NCBI GenBank assembly: GCA_036507005.1
Contig: DASXQT010000045.1
Span: forward strand, 1-54,525
Direction: 5' to 3'
From: WS-2 sp036507005
GTDB taxonomy: Bacteria; Eisenbacteria; RBG-16-71-46
Length of the DNA stretch: 54,525 nt
Every line of letters starts with the position of its first letter. Position 1 is the first letter of the stretch. Below, piece after piece: positions 1 to 7,921 of this stretch. The notes beneath the pieces were generated by a model. The model did not search any database. It was not told the DNA's origin and saw nothing but the letters and a program-made list of their open reading frames with translations. The position numbers were made by a program, and so were the translations under genes.

Positions 1-349
1 TCGGCAGTGCAGGCATTCATGGCCCGAAACTCCAGCGGGGGCTGGGTGTGATCTCGGGGGCCGCGGGGCGCACTCCTTAGTAGCACGACGTTTTTCGGCG
101 CACGCAGGGCCGCGGGGAACGCATATCAGACAGCGCCACGAGATTCTTCCTGCTGCGCACAGAATCACGCTGCCTGAGCGCCTCCTGCGCACGCTGGCGC
201 GCGATGGCGAGAGCGGTCGCGAGCCACGGATCCGGCGCGCGCGCAGCCCGTCAACACAAGAATTCGTCAACTCAGCGGCGCCACGAGCGCCGAGCCCAAG
301 GCCATCCATCACGCGATCCTGGCTCCGCCGCTGGCGCCGCCCCGGCGCC
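1..349. other. Left-edge region with no supported gene
   Basis: I see no convincing coding frame here. A short open frame at the extreme left on the plus strand ends at a stop near position 80, and I cannot assign it. The stretch lies downstream of the minus-strand gene that ends at 350. It is somewhat less GC-rich than its surroundings. No tRNA, clear terminator or repeat was recognised. Confidence 0.4.
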
Positions 350-1528
350 CTACAGCACCGTGGGCTTTCGGATCAGGGCGGAGAGCGGGGCGAGGGAGAC
401 GCCGGCGAGGCGCTTGCCCTGGAGCGCCGGAGCCAGCCAGCGCAGGGTGAGCGGCGTGGCGCGCAGCCAGACCACCGTGCGCTCGCGTCCGCGCGCGTCC
501 GCGATCAACCGGCTCCAGCGCTGGTCGAGCGCCTTCGGGTCGGCGAGCCGGGCCTCGGAGTCGATCATCGCGTCGGGCTCGTTGTAGGCCACGCCGAGGT
601 CGGCCGCCAGGTCGCGGCACACCGCGCCGGCCGCCGGATTGACGTGGACGAACGGCAGCCCCGAGCGGCGGAGCTGGTGGTAGACCGCCTTCATCACCGT
701 CATGTCCTGGGTGGCGAGCGACCCCATGTGGTTCGCGACCGCGATCACCGGCCGCGCCTGCTCGATGTAGCGGTGGACCAGCGCCGCGATGCGCGCCGGC
801 GGCATGGTGACGAGCACCGTGCCCGGACCGGGATCGACCTGCGGGTAGTTGATCGGCTCGAGCGGCAGGTGGAGCACGACCTCGCGCCCGCGCGCGTGGG
901 CGTCGCGGAAGAGCGCGGCGCTCGCCTTGCCGCCCGGAGCGAGCGCGACCGCGAACGGCGCGGGGAGCGCGAAGAATTCCGCGGCGAGGCGCGTGTCGTC
1001 GCCGAAGCCGTAGAGCACGATCGCGAGGCGCGGGGCGGCGGCGCGCTCGTCGCCCACGGGAGGCGGGGCGCGCACCAGCACCACGCGGTGCGTGGGGTGG
1101 CGCGGGAGGCCGACCACGAGCGTGACGACGGTCTCGCCTTCGGGCCCCTCGCGCTCGCGCCCCGAGAGCACGCGCGCCCCGTGCTGCTCCACGAAGTGGG
1201 TGAGGATGTAGTTGGCGCGCAGCAGGGAGGCCTCGGCCGGGAACCCCATCCGCCACACCACGGCGGGCGCGCTCTCGGCCACGCTCACCCGCAGGCTGTC
1301 GTCGGGGACTCCGATCGCGCGCATCGCCTGGCGAAGCTCGCGGCTCACGATCTGCGTCACGCGGTTCGGGTCGCCGAGGCCCAGCACCCGCATGAGCGCG
1401 ATCTGGCCCGAGTCCGAGCGCAGGAGGAGGAGCGCTTCGCCGGACAGGAAGAGGGCGAGGGTGGCGGCGGCGAGGAGGAGAGGCGCGCGCAGCGAAGCGG
1501 CGGTCGTGCGGGTCTTGCGCCTGGGCAT
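350..1528 (-). CDS. Divergent polysaccharide deacetylase-family protein (Polysacc_deac_2-like), active site altered
   Basis: 392 aa. A single N-terminal membrane segment (about residues 15-36) anchors a periplasmic C-terminal domain. Residues 168-325 follow the divergent polysaccharide deacetylase (DUF610/YibQ) pattern: a hydrophobic strand, then GREVVLHLPLEP (214-225), PGPG (233-236), and the hallmark NHMGS at 266-270. In this family YibQ-type proteins are often encoded near murein hydrolase activators, so a cell-envelope sugar role is likely. Oddly, the usual metal-binding Asp-Asp-x-Gly near the start of the domain reads Leu-Tyr-Gly-Phe-Gly (172-176), and the catalytic Asp pair is lost. The protein may therefore bind rather than hydrolyse its substrate. 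The start is an ATG just ahead of the basic n-region. Confidence 0.78.
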   Translation of the reverse strand: MPRRKTRTTAASLRAPLLLAAATLALFLSGEALLLLRSDSGQIALMRVLGLGDPNRVTQIVSRELRQAMRAIGVPDDSLRVSVAESAPAVVWRMGFPAEASLLRANYILTHFVEQHGARVLSGREREGPEGETVVTLVVGLPRHPTHRVVLVRAPPPVGDERAAAPRLAIVLYGFGDDTRLAAEFFALPAPFAVALAPGGKASAALFRDAHARGREVVLHLPLEPINYPQVDPGPGTVLVTMPPARIAALVHRYIEQARPVIAVANHMGSLATQDMTVMKAVYHQLRRSGLPFVHVNPAAGAVCRDLAADLGVAYNEPDAMIDSEARLADPKALDQRWSRLIADARGRERTVVWLRATPLTLRWLAPALQGKRLAGVSLAPLSALIRKPTVL

Positions 1529-1820
1529 GGTCGGGTGGCTCGGGCCGCAACTTACGGAGCGCGCGCGGCCGAGTCAACGGCGAGAGGGCGTTTCGGGCGA
1601 TGGTCCCGCGGCCGGGGTGAGACGTGACGGTGACACGGGTCGCGAGCCGGCGCTCCGGAGCGGCCTCGCGTTCCCCGGACGGGCGGCGCCCGCCCCCTGC
1701 TTTTTGCACTTCAGTGACACTCCTCTGGCTACCCGGTGACAGCCTCAACAGGGTTCCAGCCGATAGTTTTCCCGTGCGGTGCCCACTGCGGGTCCCGCTC
1801 CCCAGCCCTGGAGGTGAGCC

Positions 1821-2627
1821 ATGAAGCATTCCCGACCCGTTCTGGCCGCGCTGATCGTGCTCGCGCTCGGATCGTGGGTGACGTCCGGATTCGCGTGCGA
1901 GGACAAGGCCAAGGCCGCGGCCGCCGCAGCGTCCAAGTCGTCCGGGTGCAGCGCCGCGATGGCGGCCCAGTGCACGCCCGAGATGGCCGCCGCGTGCAAG
2001 GCCAGGGCGGCGTCCGCCGCGGCCATGACGGGTTGCTCGCACGCCACCTCCGCCGCGAAGAGCGTGTCCGGCTGCCCCCACAGCAAGAATTCCGGCGTGA
2101 ACGCCTTCATGGCCGGCACCGGAGAGCCCCAGGTCGACGCCGTGGTCGCGGGCTCGGGCGCCGGGTGCAACCACGGCAGCGCCAGCGGGGCCGAGGCGGG
2201 CCGGTGCAACGGCCAGGGGGCCGCGAAGTGGGCGGACCACTCGAACCACTCCGACTGCGACGCCTGCTCCGACATGGCCTTCTGCGACGGCGAGGTGCGG
2301 GGCATCGGCGCCACCGTCCAGGTCGTTCCGCTCAAGAACGGCGTGATGTACGTCTACACCGCGGATGGCCCGGGCAAGGTGCACGCGGTGCAGGCTTCCA
2401 TGGAGCGCCGCAACGACCGGATGGTCGGCATCCTCGCGGCCGGCGACCGGGTTCATCTCTGCAGCTCGTGCAAGGCGATGCGCGGCGCGATCGCGAGCGG
2501 GAAGCTCAACCGCGAGCTGGTGAACATCGAGGGTGGATGCCTCACGCTCATGACTTCGAACGATCCGCAGATGGTGGCGAAGATCTACTCCATGGCGGGC
2601 GTCAAGGGGCTGGCTTCGAAGATCTGA
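1821..2627 (+). CDS. Secreted Cys/His-rich protein with a duplicated C-terminal motif, function unknown
   Basis: 268 aa with a cleavable signal peptide (about 1-25), preceded by an AGGTGAG-type ribosome site. Fourteen cysteines are visible, at residues 26, 43, 51, 59, 72, 85, 116, 129, 146, 149, 155, 214, 217 and 240. Many sit in C-x-H or C-x-x-C contexts (CSH 72-74, CPH 85-87, CNH 116-118, CDAC 146-149, CSSC 214-217). The first 155 residues are Ala/Ser-rich and low in complexity. The C-terminal part holds two related segments (about 165-195 and 233-262) of the form hydrophobic-G-x-x-x-x-T-x-x-D/G-P-x-x-V-x-x-I/V. I do not recognise the family. Periplasmic metal binding is an inference from Cys/His content. 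The next gene downstream is a two-component kinase. Confidence 0.8.
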   Translation: MKHSRPVLAALIVLALGSWVTSGFACEDKAKAAAAAASKSSGCSAAMAAQCTPEMAAACKARAASAAAMTGCSHATSAAKSVSGCPHSKNSGVNAFMAGTGEPQVDAVVAGSGAGCNHGSASGAEAGRCNGQGAAKWADHSNHSDCDACSDMAFCDGEVRGIGATVQVVPLKNGVMYVYTADGPGKVHAVQASMERRNDRMVGILAAGDRVHLCSSCKAMRGAIASGKLNRELVNIEGGCLTLMTSNDPQMVAKIYSMAGVKGLASKI

Positions 2628-2726
2628 GCCCGACCCCTGGCGGCTGGGACGACGGGCCGGTCCGAGGCATCGGGCCGGCCCTTCGCGTTGCCGGCGCGGG
2701 CGGATTGGGTCTAGGCTTCTAGCGCC

Positions 2727-4286
2727 ATGGCAATCTCACGTTTCCGCCGCAGCGCCCTGCTCGCCATCGCGCTCGGCGTCGCCCTCCCCGCCGCGTTCCT
2801 GGCGGGCACCGGCATCTACCTGACGATCCGGATCGCGAGCGCCATCCAGACCGACAGCAGCCGCTACAACAGCTACATCGGCCAGCAGGTCGCCGAGGCC
2901 TTCGAGCAGGAGCTGATGGATCACCTGCGGCGGGCGGTGGCGGGGGCCGAGAAGCTGGCGCGCGAGGGCGCCCCGGCGGCCGAGGTGGAGAGCGCGCTGG
3001 CCGCGGGCACCGACGAGTTCGAGGGCGCCCACTTCGTGCGGCTCGACGACCTGAACGGCGTCTCACTGCTGGTGATCGATGCCCAGCCGGTGATCTATGC
3101 CGCCGGGGAGGGCCCGCGGCGCGACCAGTACTTCACCGGCGTGCTGCTGCGCGGGCCTGCGGGCCAGGTGAGCGGGGCCGGCGGCTGGTGGATCCGGCCC
3201 GCGGAGTTCCTCCGCACCCATCTCGAGACGGTGTTCCGCGAGCGCATGCCGCAGAACCCGCGGCTCTACGGCGGCATCGAAAACACGCGCAACCTGTCCG
3301 TCGAGCTGTTCGACAACCGCGGGGAGCGCATCGTCAACGTGCGCGAACCGGGTCCCTACTCGACCGCGCGCGTCGAGCACATGACCGGCCCGTTCGAAAA
3401 CTTTTCGGTGCGCGTGACCTCGATCGCGAACGCGCCCGCGGTCTGGACCGGCCGCTTCCTCGCGCTGGAGCTGGGGTTCATCGCGTTCATGGGGCTCGCG
3501 ATCCTGGCCGCCACGGTGTTCGGCTACCGCTACACCATCCGCCAGATCGAGCTGGCGCAGCTCAAGTCCGGGTTCGTGTCGAGCGTGACCCACGAGCTCA
3601 AGACGCCGGTCGCCCTGATCCGCCTCGCGGTCGAGACCCTCGAGATGCGCCGGGTGAAGAGCCCGGAGGAGACCGACCGGTTCCTGCGCACGATCAGCCG
3701 CGAGACCCAGCGCCTGGCGCAGCTCGTGGACAACATCCTCGAGTTCGCCCGTCTCGAGGCCGGCCAGGTCACGTTCCGCTTCGGCCCGGTGGAGCTGCCG
3801 GGCCTGGTGCAGGACGTGCTCGAGACCCTGAGGCCGCGGCTCGACCACCTGGAGTTCAAGGTCGAGACCGACGTGCCGGACACCCTGCCGCCGGCGCGGG
3901 GCGACGCGCTGGGGCTCACCCACTGCCTGCTCAACCTGATGGACAACGCGATCAAGTACTCGCGCACGCGCCGCGAGATCAGGATCTCCGCGACCGCGCG
4001 CGACGGGACGGTGGCGCTCTCGGTCGCGGACCGCGGCATCGGCATCTCGCCGGCCGACCGCAGGCGGATCTTCGAGAAGTTCGTGAGGCTCGAGAACGGC
4101 CTGGTCCACGACGTGCGCGGCGCGGGGCTCGGGCTTTCGCTGGTGGATCAGATCATTCGCGCCCATGGCGGGCGCGTCGAAGTCGTGAGCGCCCTGGGCG
4201 AGGGCAGCACGTTCACGCTCGTGCTGCCGGCGGCCGCGGGCGCGGAAAGGCTCCCCGCCGAGCCGGAGAGAAGGACGGCATCATGA
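2727..4286 (+). CDS. Membrane sensor histidine kinase (HisKA/HATPase_c)
   Basis: 519 aa. Transmembrane segments near 9-33 and 244-268 bracket a periplasmic sensor region of about 210 residues that I could not assign to a named domain. No HAMP is obvious: the second membrane helix runs almost directly into the dimerisation helix. The phospho-acceptor is His289 in SSVTHELKTP. The ATP-binding lid shows N403-x3-N407 (N box), DRGIGI 435-440 (G1) and GAGLGLS 465-471 (G2). Autophosphorylation and transfer to the response regulator encoded directly downstream are expected, since the stop codon overlaps an ATG of that frame as ATGA. The stimulus is unknown. Confidence 0.93.
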   Translation: MAISRFRRSALLAIALGVALPAAFLAGTGIYLTIRIASAIQTDSSRYNSYIGQQVAEAFEQELMDHLRRAVAGAEKLAREGAPAAEVESALAAGTDEFEGAHFVRLDDLNGVSLLVIDAQPVIYAAGEGPRRDQYFTGVLLRGPAGQVSGAGGWWIRPAEFLRTHLETVFRERMPQNPRLYGGIENTRNLSVELFDNRGERIVNVREPGPYSTARVEHMTGPFENFSVRVTSIANAPAVWTGRFLALELGFIAFMGLAILAATVFGYRYTIRQIELAQLKSGFVSSVTHELKTPVALIRLAVETLEMRRVKSPEETDRFLRTISRETQRLAQLVDNILEFARLEAGQVTFRFGPVELPGLVQDVLETLRPRLDHLEFKVETDVPDTLPPARGDALGLTHCLLNLMDNAIKYSRTRREIRISATARDGTVALSVADRGIGISPADRRRIFEKFVRLENGLVHDVRGAGLGLSLVDQIIRAHGGRVEVVSALGEGSTFTLVLPAAAGAERLPAEPERRTAS

Positions 4287-4309
4287 CACTCCATACCGAG
4301 GAAAAAACG

Positions 4310-5002
4310 ATGAAGCGGGTGCTGATCGTGGAAGACGAGGAGGGCCTGCTCGACGGGCTCGCCCACAATTTCCGCTACGAAGGCTACGAGGTGGTCACGG
4401 CCAAGAGCGGCCAGGAGGGGCTGAAGCTGGCGCTCAAGCAGAAGCCCGACGTCGTGCTGCTCGACATCATGCTGCCCGAGAAGGACGGCTTCACCGTGCT
4501 CAAGGAGCTGCGCCAGCGGCACCGCGACATCCCGGTGCTGGTGATGACCGCGCGCAATTTCGAGGCCGACGTCCTCAAGGGCTTCGATCTCGGCGCGGAC
4601 GACTACGTCACCAAGCCCTTCGGCATCAAGGAGCTGATGGCGCGCGTCAAGCGCCTGGTCCAGCGCGGCCCCTCCGGGGCGCCGGCGCCGGGGCCGACGA
4701 TCTTCAAGTTCGGCGACGTCGAGGTGCGCTTCGAGCCGCGCGAGGTCCACAAGGCCGGCAAGCAGGTCGCGCTCTCGTTCAAGGAGTTCGAGCTGCTCAA
4801 GTACCTGATCGAGCACCGCGGCCGCACCGTGTCGCGCGAGGAGCTGCTCGAGGAGATCTGGGGCGTGGACGAGGACCTCGGCGTCACGACGCGCACCGTG
4901 GACACGCACGTCTCCAACCTGCGCTCCAAGCTGGGAGCGGGCTTCAGCCAGCCGTTCATCGTCGCGGTGCACAAGGTGGGCTACAAGTTCGTCGAGCCGT
5001 GA
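4310..5002 (+). CDS. OmpR/PhoB-family DNA-binding response regulator
   Basis: 230 aa from the chosen start. The receiver domain has the acidic pair in IVEDEE, phospho-acceptor Asp in VVLLDIMLP and Lys in DYVTKPF. The C-terminal winged helix shows the typical LSFKEFELLKYLIEH ... SREELLEEIWG ... RTVDTHVSNLRSKL pattern. The ATG at 4310 has a GAGGA ribosome site seven bases upstream and matches the usual family N-terminus MKRVLIVEDE. An alternative ATG at 4283 overlaps the kinase stop and would add nine residues. It is the cognate partner of the upstream kinase and probably a transcription activator or repressor; targets are not visible here. Confidence 0.94.
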   Translation: MKRVLIVEDEEGLLDGLAHNFRYEGYEVVTAKSGQEGLKLALKQKPDVVLLDIMLPEKDGFTVLKELRQRHRDIPVLVMTARNFEADVLKGFDLGADDYVTKPFGIKELMARVKRLVQRGPSGAPAPGPTIFKFGDVEVRFEPREVHKAGKQVALSFKEFELLKYLIEHRGRTVSREELLEEIWGVDEDLGVTTRTVDTHVSNLRSKLGAGFSQPFIVAVHKVGYKFVEP

Positions 5003-5058
5003 GCCCGGGCGCGCGGCCCCGGCCCTCCGGGGCCCCGCCCAAAGAGGAGGCAGCCCCC

Positions 5059-5673
5059 ATGAAGATCGTGAAGGCCATCGCGCTGGTGCTGGCGGTGGCG
5101 ATCGCCGGCGTGCTCCTGCTGGCCGCGACCCGGCCGACCCACTACCGCGTCGAGCGCAGCGCGACGATCGCGGCCGCGCCGGCCGCGGTGTTCGCGCAGG
5201 TCAACGACCTGCACCGGTGGAACGCGTGGTCGCCGTGGGAGAAGCTCGACCCGGCGATGAAGCGGACGTACGCGGGGCCCGAAACCGGCCCGGACGCGTC
5301 CTACGCGTGGGCCGGCAACGACGAGGTGGGCGAGGGTCGGATGACGATCGTCGAGAGCGTGCCCCAGCAGCGGGTGGGCATCCGGCTCGAGTTCATCAAG
5401 CCCTGGACCGAGACCTGCCAGGTCCGCTTCGCGCTCGCGCGCCAGACCTCCGGCACCCGGGTGGCGTGGAGCCTCGAGGGCGACCACAACTTCGTCTCCA
5501 AGGTCATGTGCGTCTTCATGGACATGGACAAGATGATCGGCGGCGACTTCGAGCGCGGCCTCGGCCAGCTCAGGACCGTGGCCGAGGCCATGCCCGTGCA
5601 GCCGGCCGAAGCCGTGGCCTCGGAAGCCTCGGGATCCGCGCCTCCCGCTCCCGCCGGGGCGGGCGACAAGTAG
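5059..5673 (+). CDS. SRPBCC (START-like) family protein with N-terminal membrane segment
   Basis: 204 aa. The ATG at 5059 follows a strong AAAGAGGAGG site at 5041-5050, so I prefer it to the GTG at 4999 that overlaps the previous stop. Residues 1-22 form a signal peptide or membrane anchor. The body begins with the family's typical pattern of a hydrophobic strand, V-x-x-S-x-x-I, then AAPAAVFAQVNDLHRWNAWSPW, as in polyketide cyclase/dehydrase-like SRPBCC proteins that bind hydrophobic ligands in a helix-grip fold. The C-terminal about 30 residues are Ala/Pro-rich. It follows the two-component pair with a gap of 56 bases and may be in the same transcript. The ligand is unknown. Confidence 0.85.
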   Translation: MKIVKAIALVLAVAIAGVLLLAATRPTHYRVERSATIAAAPAAVFAQVNDLHRWNAWSPWEKLDPAMKRTYAGPETGPDASYAWAGNDEVGEGRMTIVESVPQQRVGIRLEFIKPWTETCQVRFALARQTSGTRVAWSLEGDHNFVSKVMCVFMDMDKMIGGDFERGLGQLRTVAEAMPVQPAEAVASEASGSAPPAPAGAGDK

Positions 5674-5734
5674 GCCCGGCGCTCTCGGCGCGCGGGTCCC
5701 CGATCCCTTGCGGGGAACCGCCCCGCTCCCGCTG

Positions 5735-6700
5735 CTAGGGCCGGTCCACGAACGCCGGCCCCACGTCGTGGGTCACGGGCGGGAGCGTCTTGAGGTAGCG
5801 ATACACCGCCCGCAGGTCGTCCTCGTTCCATCGCAGGTAGGACTGCCAGGGCATGGGGGAGCCGGGAATCAGGCGACCCATGCGGACGCGCGCGACGAAG
5901 GCGTCCTCGGAGAACGTCCCCAACCGGCCGGTCGAGGCGTCGCTCGTCAGGTTGGGCGGCGACCAGGTGCGCTTCGGATTCCACTCGTCGACCAGCCCGG
6001 TCGCGCCCCCGAAGCGCGGCCCGACCAGCGCGCCGGTCTTCATATCGCGCTGGGTGTGGCAGGCAAAGCAGTTGGCCACCGATTCCGCCAGGTAGCGGCC
6101 GTTCTCCACCGTCGCGCCGCGCGGGCTCTCGCGCGGAGGAGTCCCTTTCGGGCCCACGGGACGCGCGAGCACGGTGGCGAGCACCACCCGGCCGAGCAGG
6201 CTGGGGCGATGCGCCGGCACCATGTTCCGCACCGGCGGCTGGGTCCTCAGGTACGAGACCACGGCGGCGAGGTCCTGGTCCGAAAGCCCCTGCATCTCCA
6301 TGAACGGGAGGAGCGCGCGGCCGTCGTGACCCACGCCGTAGCGCAACGCGCGCGCCACCTGGCCGTCCGAGAAGCGGCCGATCCCGGTCTCCGCGTCGGA
6401 GGTGAGGTTGCGCGCGTAGAAGCGCCCGGGCGGGATCGCCCACTCGAACCCGCCGCTGAGCGGCACGTCCTCGCCGGCGGAGTTGGCCTCGTGCTGCCGC
6501 GGGTCGCCGTGGCAGACTGGGCAGCCCGCCAGGTCGCGCACCACGTAGCGGCCGCGCTCGATCACCGCGGGATCGGCCGAGGCCGCGACCGCGGACAGCG
6601 GCGCGTCGAACCGGAGGTGCTGGCGGGAGGCGACATAGACGGCGAAGCACGCCACCGCCAGGACCAGCAGAACCGCGACACCGAGGAGCAGCTTCCTCAT
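5735..6700 (-). CDS. Secreted dihaem cytochrome c
   Basis: 321 aa with an N-terminal signal or anchor (residues 3-24). Two haem-attachment motifs are present, CPVCH at 60-64 and CFACH at 211-215, each in a class I cytochrome domain. Candidate axial Met ligands lie in PFMEMQGLS (M134/M136) and SPMPW (M283). Each half repeats an N-L-T-S-D-x-x-T-G-x-G/L-x-F-S pattern, pointing to internal duplication. The arrangement resembles the cytochrome c subunits of membrane alcohol or gluconate dehydrogenases, which usually carry three haems, but no dehydrogenase subunit lies nearby. The upstream open frame runs into the ksgA end; the ATG at 6700 was chosen because it directly precedes the signal peptide. 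Confidence 0.9.
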   Translation of the reverse strand: MRKLLLGVAVLLVLAVACFAVYVASRQHLRFDAPLSAVAASADPAVIERGRYVVRDLAGCPVCHGDPRQHEANSAGEDVPLSGGFEWAIPPGRFYARNLTSDAETGIGRFSDGQVARALRYGVGHDGRALLPFMEMQGLSDQDLAAVVSYLRTQPPVRNMVPAHRPSLLGRVVLATVLARPVGPKGTPPRESPRGATVENGRYLAESVANCFACHTQRDMKTGALVGPRFGGATGLVDEWNPKRTWSPPNLTSDASTGRLGTFSEDAFVARVRMGRLIPGSPMPWQSYLRWNEDDLRAVYRYLKTLPPVTHDVGPAFVDRP

Positions 6701-6744
6701 CGATTCGATCCTTTCTCCGCGCCGGCCTCGCGGCCGCGCGCCGT

Positions 6745-7659
6745 TCAGTCCCTGGCCCCCGCCTCGCGCGCCAGCTTGGCGAACTCGTCGAGGGTGAGCG
6801 TCTCGCCGCGGCGGCGGGGATCCACGTCCGCGGCGCGGCACAGGCGCTCGGCCTCCGCCTTCGTGATCCCGAGAGAATCCTCGAGGGTGTTCGAGAGCTG
6901 CTTGCGCCTCATCTGGAACGACCCGCGCACGATGCGGAACAGCAACGACACGCTCGGCACCTCGACCGGGGCGCGCTCGCGCAGGAGGAAGCGCACCAGC
7001 ATCGAGTCCACCTCGGGCCGCGGCCAGAACGCGGCCGCGCCCACCGTCATGAGCGGCTCCATGAGCGCGTGAAAGCGCGCGAACAGGGTGAGCGACCCGT
7101 ACTCGGGCGTGCCGGCGGCGGCGGCGAGCCGCGCAGCGTACTCCTTCTGCACCAGCAGCACCGCGCTGCGCACCGCGGCGCGCTGCTCGAAGATGCGCTC
7201 GAGCACGGGCGTGGTGATGTTGTAGGGGATGTTGCCGACCACGGCGAGCCGCGCCGCGCCGTGCGCGCGCGCCGCGGCGGCCAGGTCGAACTCGAGGAAG
7301 TCGCCCTCCACGATCTCGACCCGCGGGTGCTCGGCCAGCTCCTCGCGCAGGAGCGCGGCCAGGCCGAAGTCCTTCTCCACCGCCACCAGCCGGCGCGCGC
7401 GCTGCGCGAGGAGCGGCGTGAGCGCGCCGGCGCCGGGTCCGATCTCGACCACCACGTCGTCCTCGTGCAGCCGGCAGTGCTGGACGATGCGCTCGGCCAC
7501 GTCCTCGCGGATCAGGAAGTTCTGCCCGAAGCGCTTGCGCGGCGCGAGCCCGCGGGCGGCCAGGGCCTGCTTGAGGCGCGCGGTGGCGCTCCCTTCGGCG
7601 GCGGCGCGCTCGCGGACGTAGCTGGAGGCGCGGCGGCCGGGACCACGGGGCGGAGCCAT
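6745..7659 (-). CDS. rsmA: 16S rRNA (adenine1518/1519-N6)-dimethyltransferase
   Basis: 304 aa RsmA/KsgA. It transfers methyl groups from S-adenosylmethionine to two adjacent adenines in the 3' terminal helix of 16S rRNA during late 30S assembly. Diagnostic motifs are GQNFL (45-49), the SAM-binding EIGPGAG (72-78), an acidic residue at the end of strand 2 (VAVEKD), and the catalytic GNIPYNIT (142-149). The C-terminal RRKQLSNTL helix is also present. The first 30 residues are a poorly conserved basic extension. ksgA closes the holB-ricT-metG-tatD-ksgA order seen in many bacteria; here all five are on the minus strand but separated by other genes. Confidence 0.97.
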   Translation of the reverse strand: MAPPRGPGRRASSYVRERAAAEGSATARLKQALAARGLAPRKRFGQNFLIREDVAERIVQHCRLHEDDVVVEIGPGAGALTPLLAQRARRLVAVEKDFGLAALLREELAEHPRVEIVEGDFLEFDLAAAARAHGAARLAVVGNIPYNITTPVLERIFEQRAAVRSAVLLVQKEYAARLAAAAGTPEYGSLTLFARFHALMEPLMTVGAAAFWPRPEVDSMLVRFLLRERAPVEVPSVSLLFRIVRGSFQMRRKQLSNTLEDSLGITKAEAERLCRAADVDPRRRGETLTLDEFAKLAREAGARD

Positions 7660-7807
7660 GGCGCCATCTTAGAGAGTGCCGCGGCGGGCGGGAAACACCT
7701 CGACCGCGTTCGCGAGGCCGATCCGCGCGCCCGCGACCGAGCCCCCCTTGACCCGCTGCAGCGCGGCCGCTTGCGTGACGACAACAGAGGGGCTATTCCA
7801 CCCCCGG

Positions 7808-7908
7808 GTCCGGGTATCCGCCTTCCCCTCCGGCCGTGGGGAGGCAGGATTCAGAGCGGTCCGGGTATCCGCCTTCCCCTCCGGCCGCGGGGAGGCAGGA
7901 TTCAGAGC
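7808..7908. repeat. Near-perfect tandem duplication of a 51-bp unit containing a hairpin
   Basis: Two 50-bp copies (7808-7857 and 7859-7908) are offset by 51 bp and differ at one base (T versus C in the GGCCG-x-GGGG region). Each copy contains CTTCCCC and GGGGAGG arms around a CCGGCCG core, so each can fold into a GC-rich hairpin. The second copy ends directly at the Shine-Dalgarno site of the gene starting at 7922. It may be an mRNA leader structure, a binding-site pair or a genome-wide interspersed palindrome; the window alone does not decide. Confidence 0.85.
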
Positions 7909-7921
7909 CAGGAGGTGAGCC

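Noticed and set aside
204..587. Open frame on the plus strand with Arg/Ser-rich product
   Set aside because: It overlaps the well-supported deacetylase-like gene on the other strand, and its sequence is low in complexity, as expected from an antisense frame in GC-rich DNA.
309..2456. Long minus-strand frame of 715 codons
   Set aside because: It covers parts of two real genes in wrong frames, and composition is Arg/Ala/Gly-rich throughout.
4999..5058. GTG at 4999 as start of the SRPBCC gene
   Set aside because: It adds a Pro/Gly-rich stretch ahead of a clear signal segment. The ATG at 5059 has a strong AGGAGG site.
5708..7072. Long plus-strand open frame over the cytochrome and ksgA genes
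   Set aside because: It is antisense to two recognisable genes and shows no domain. Long antisense frames are expected where third positions are mostly G or C.
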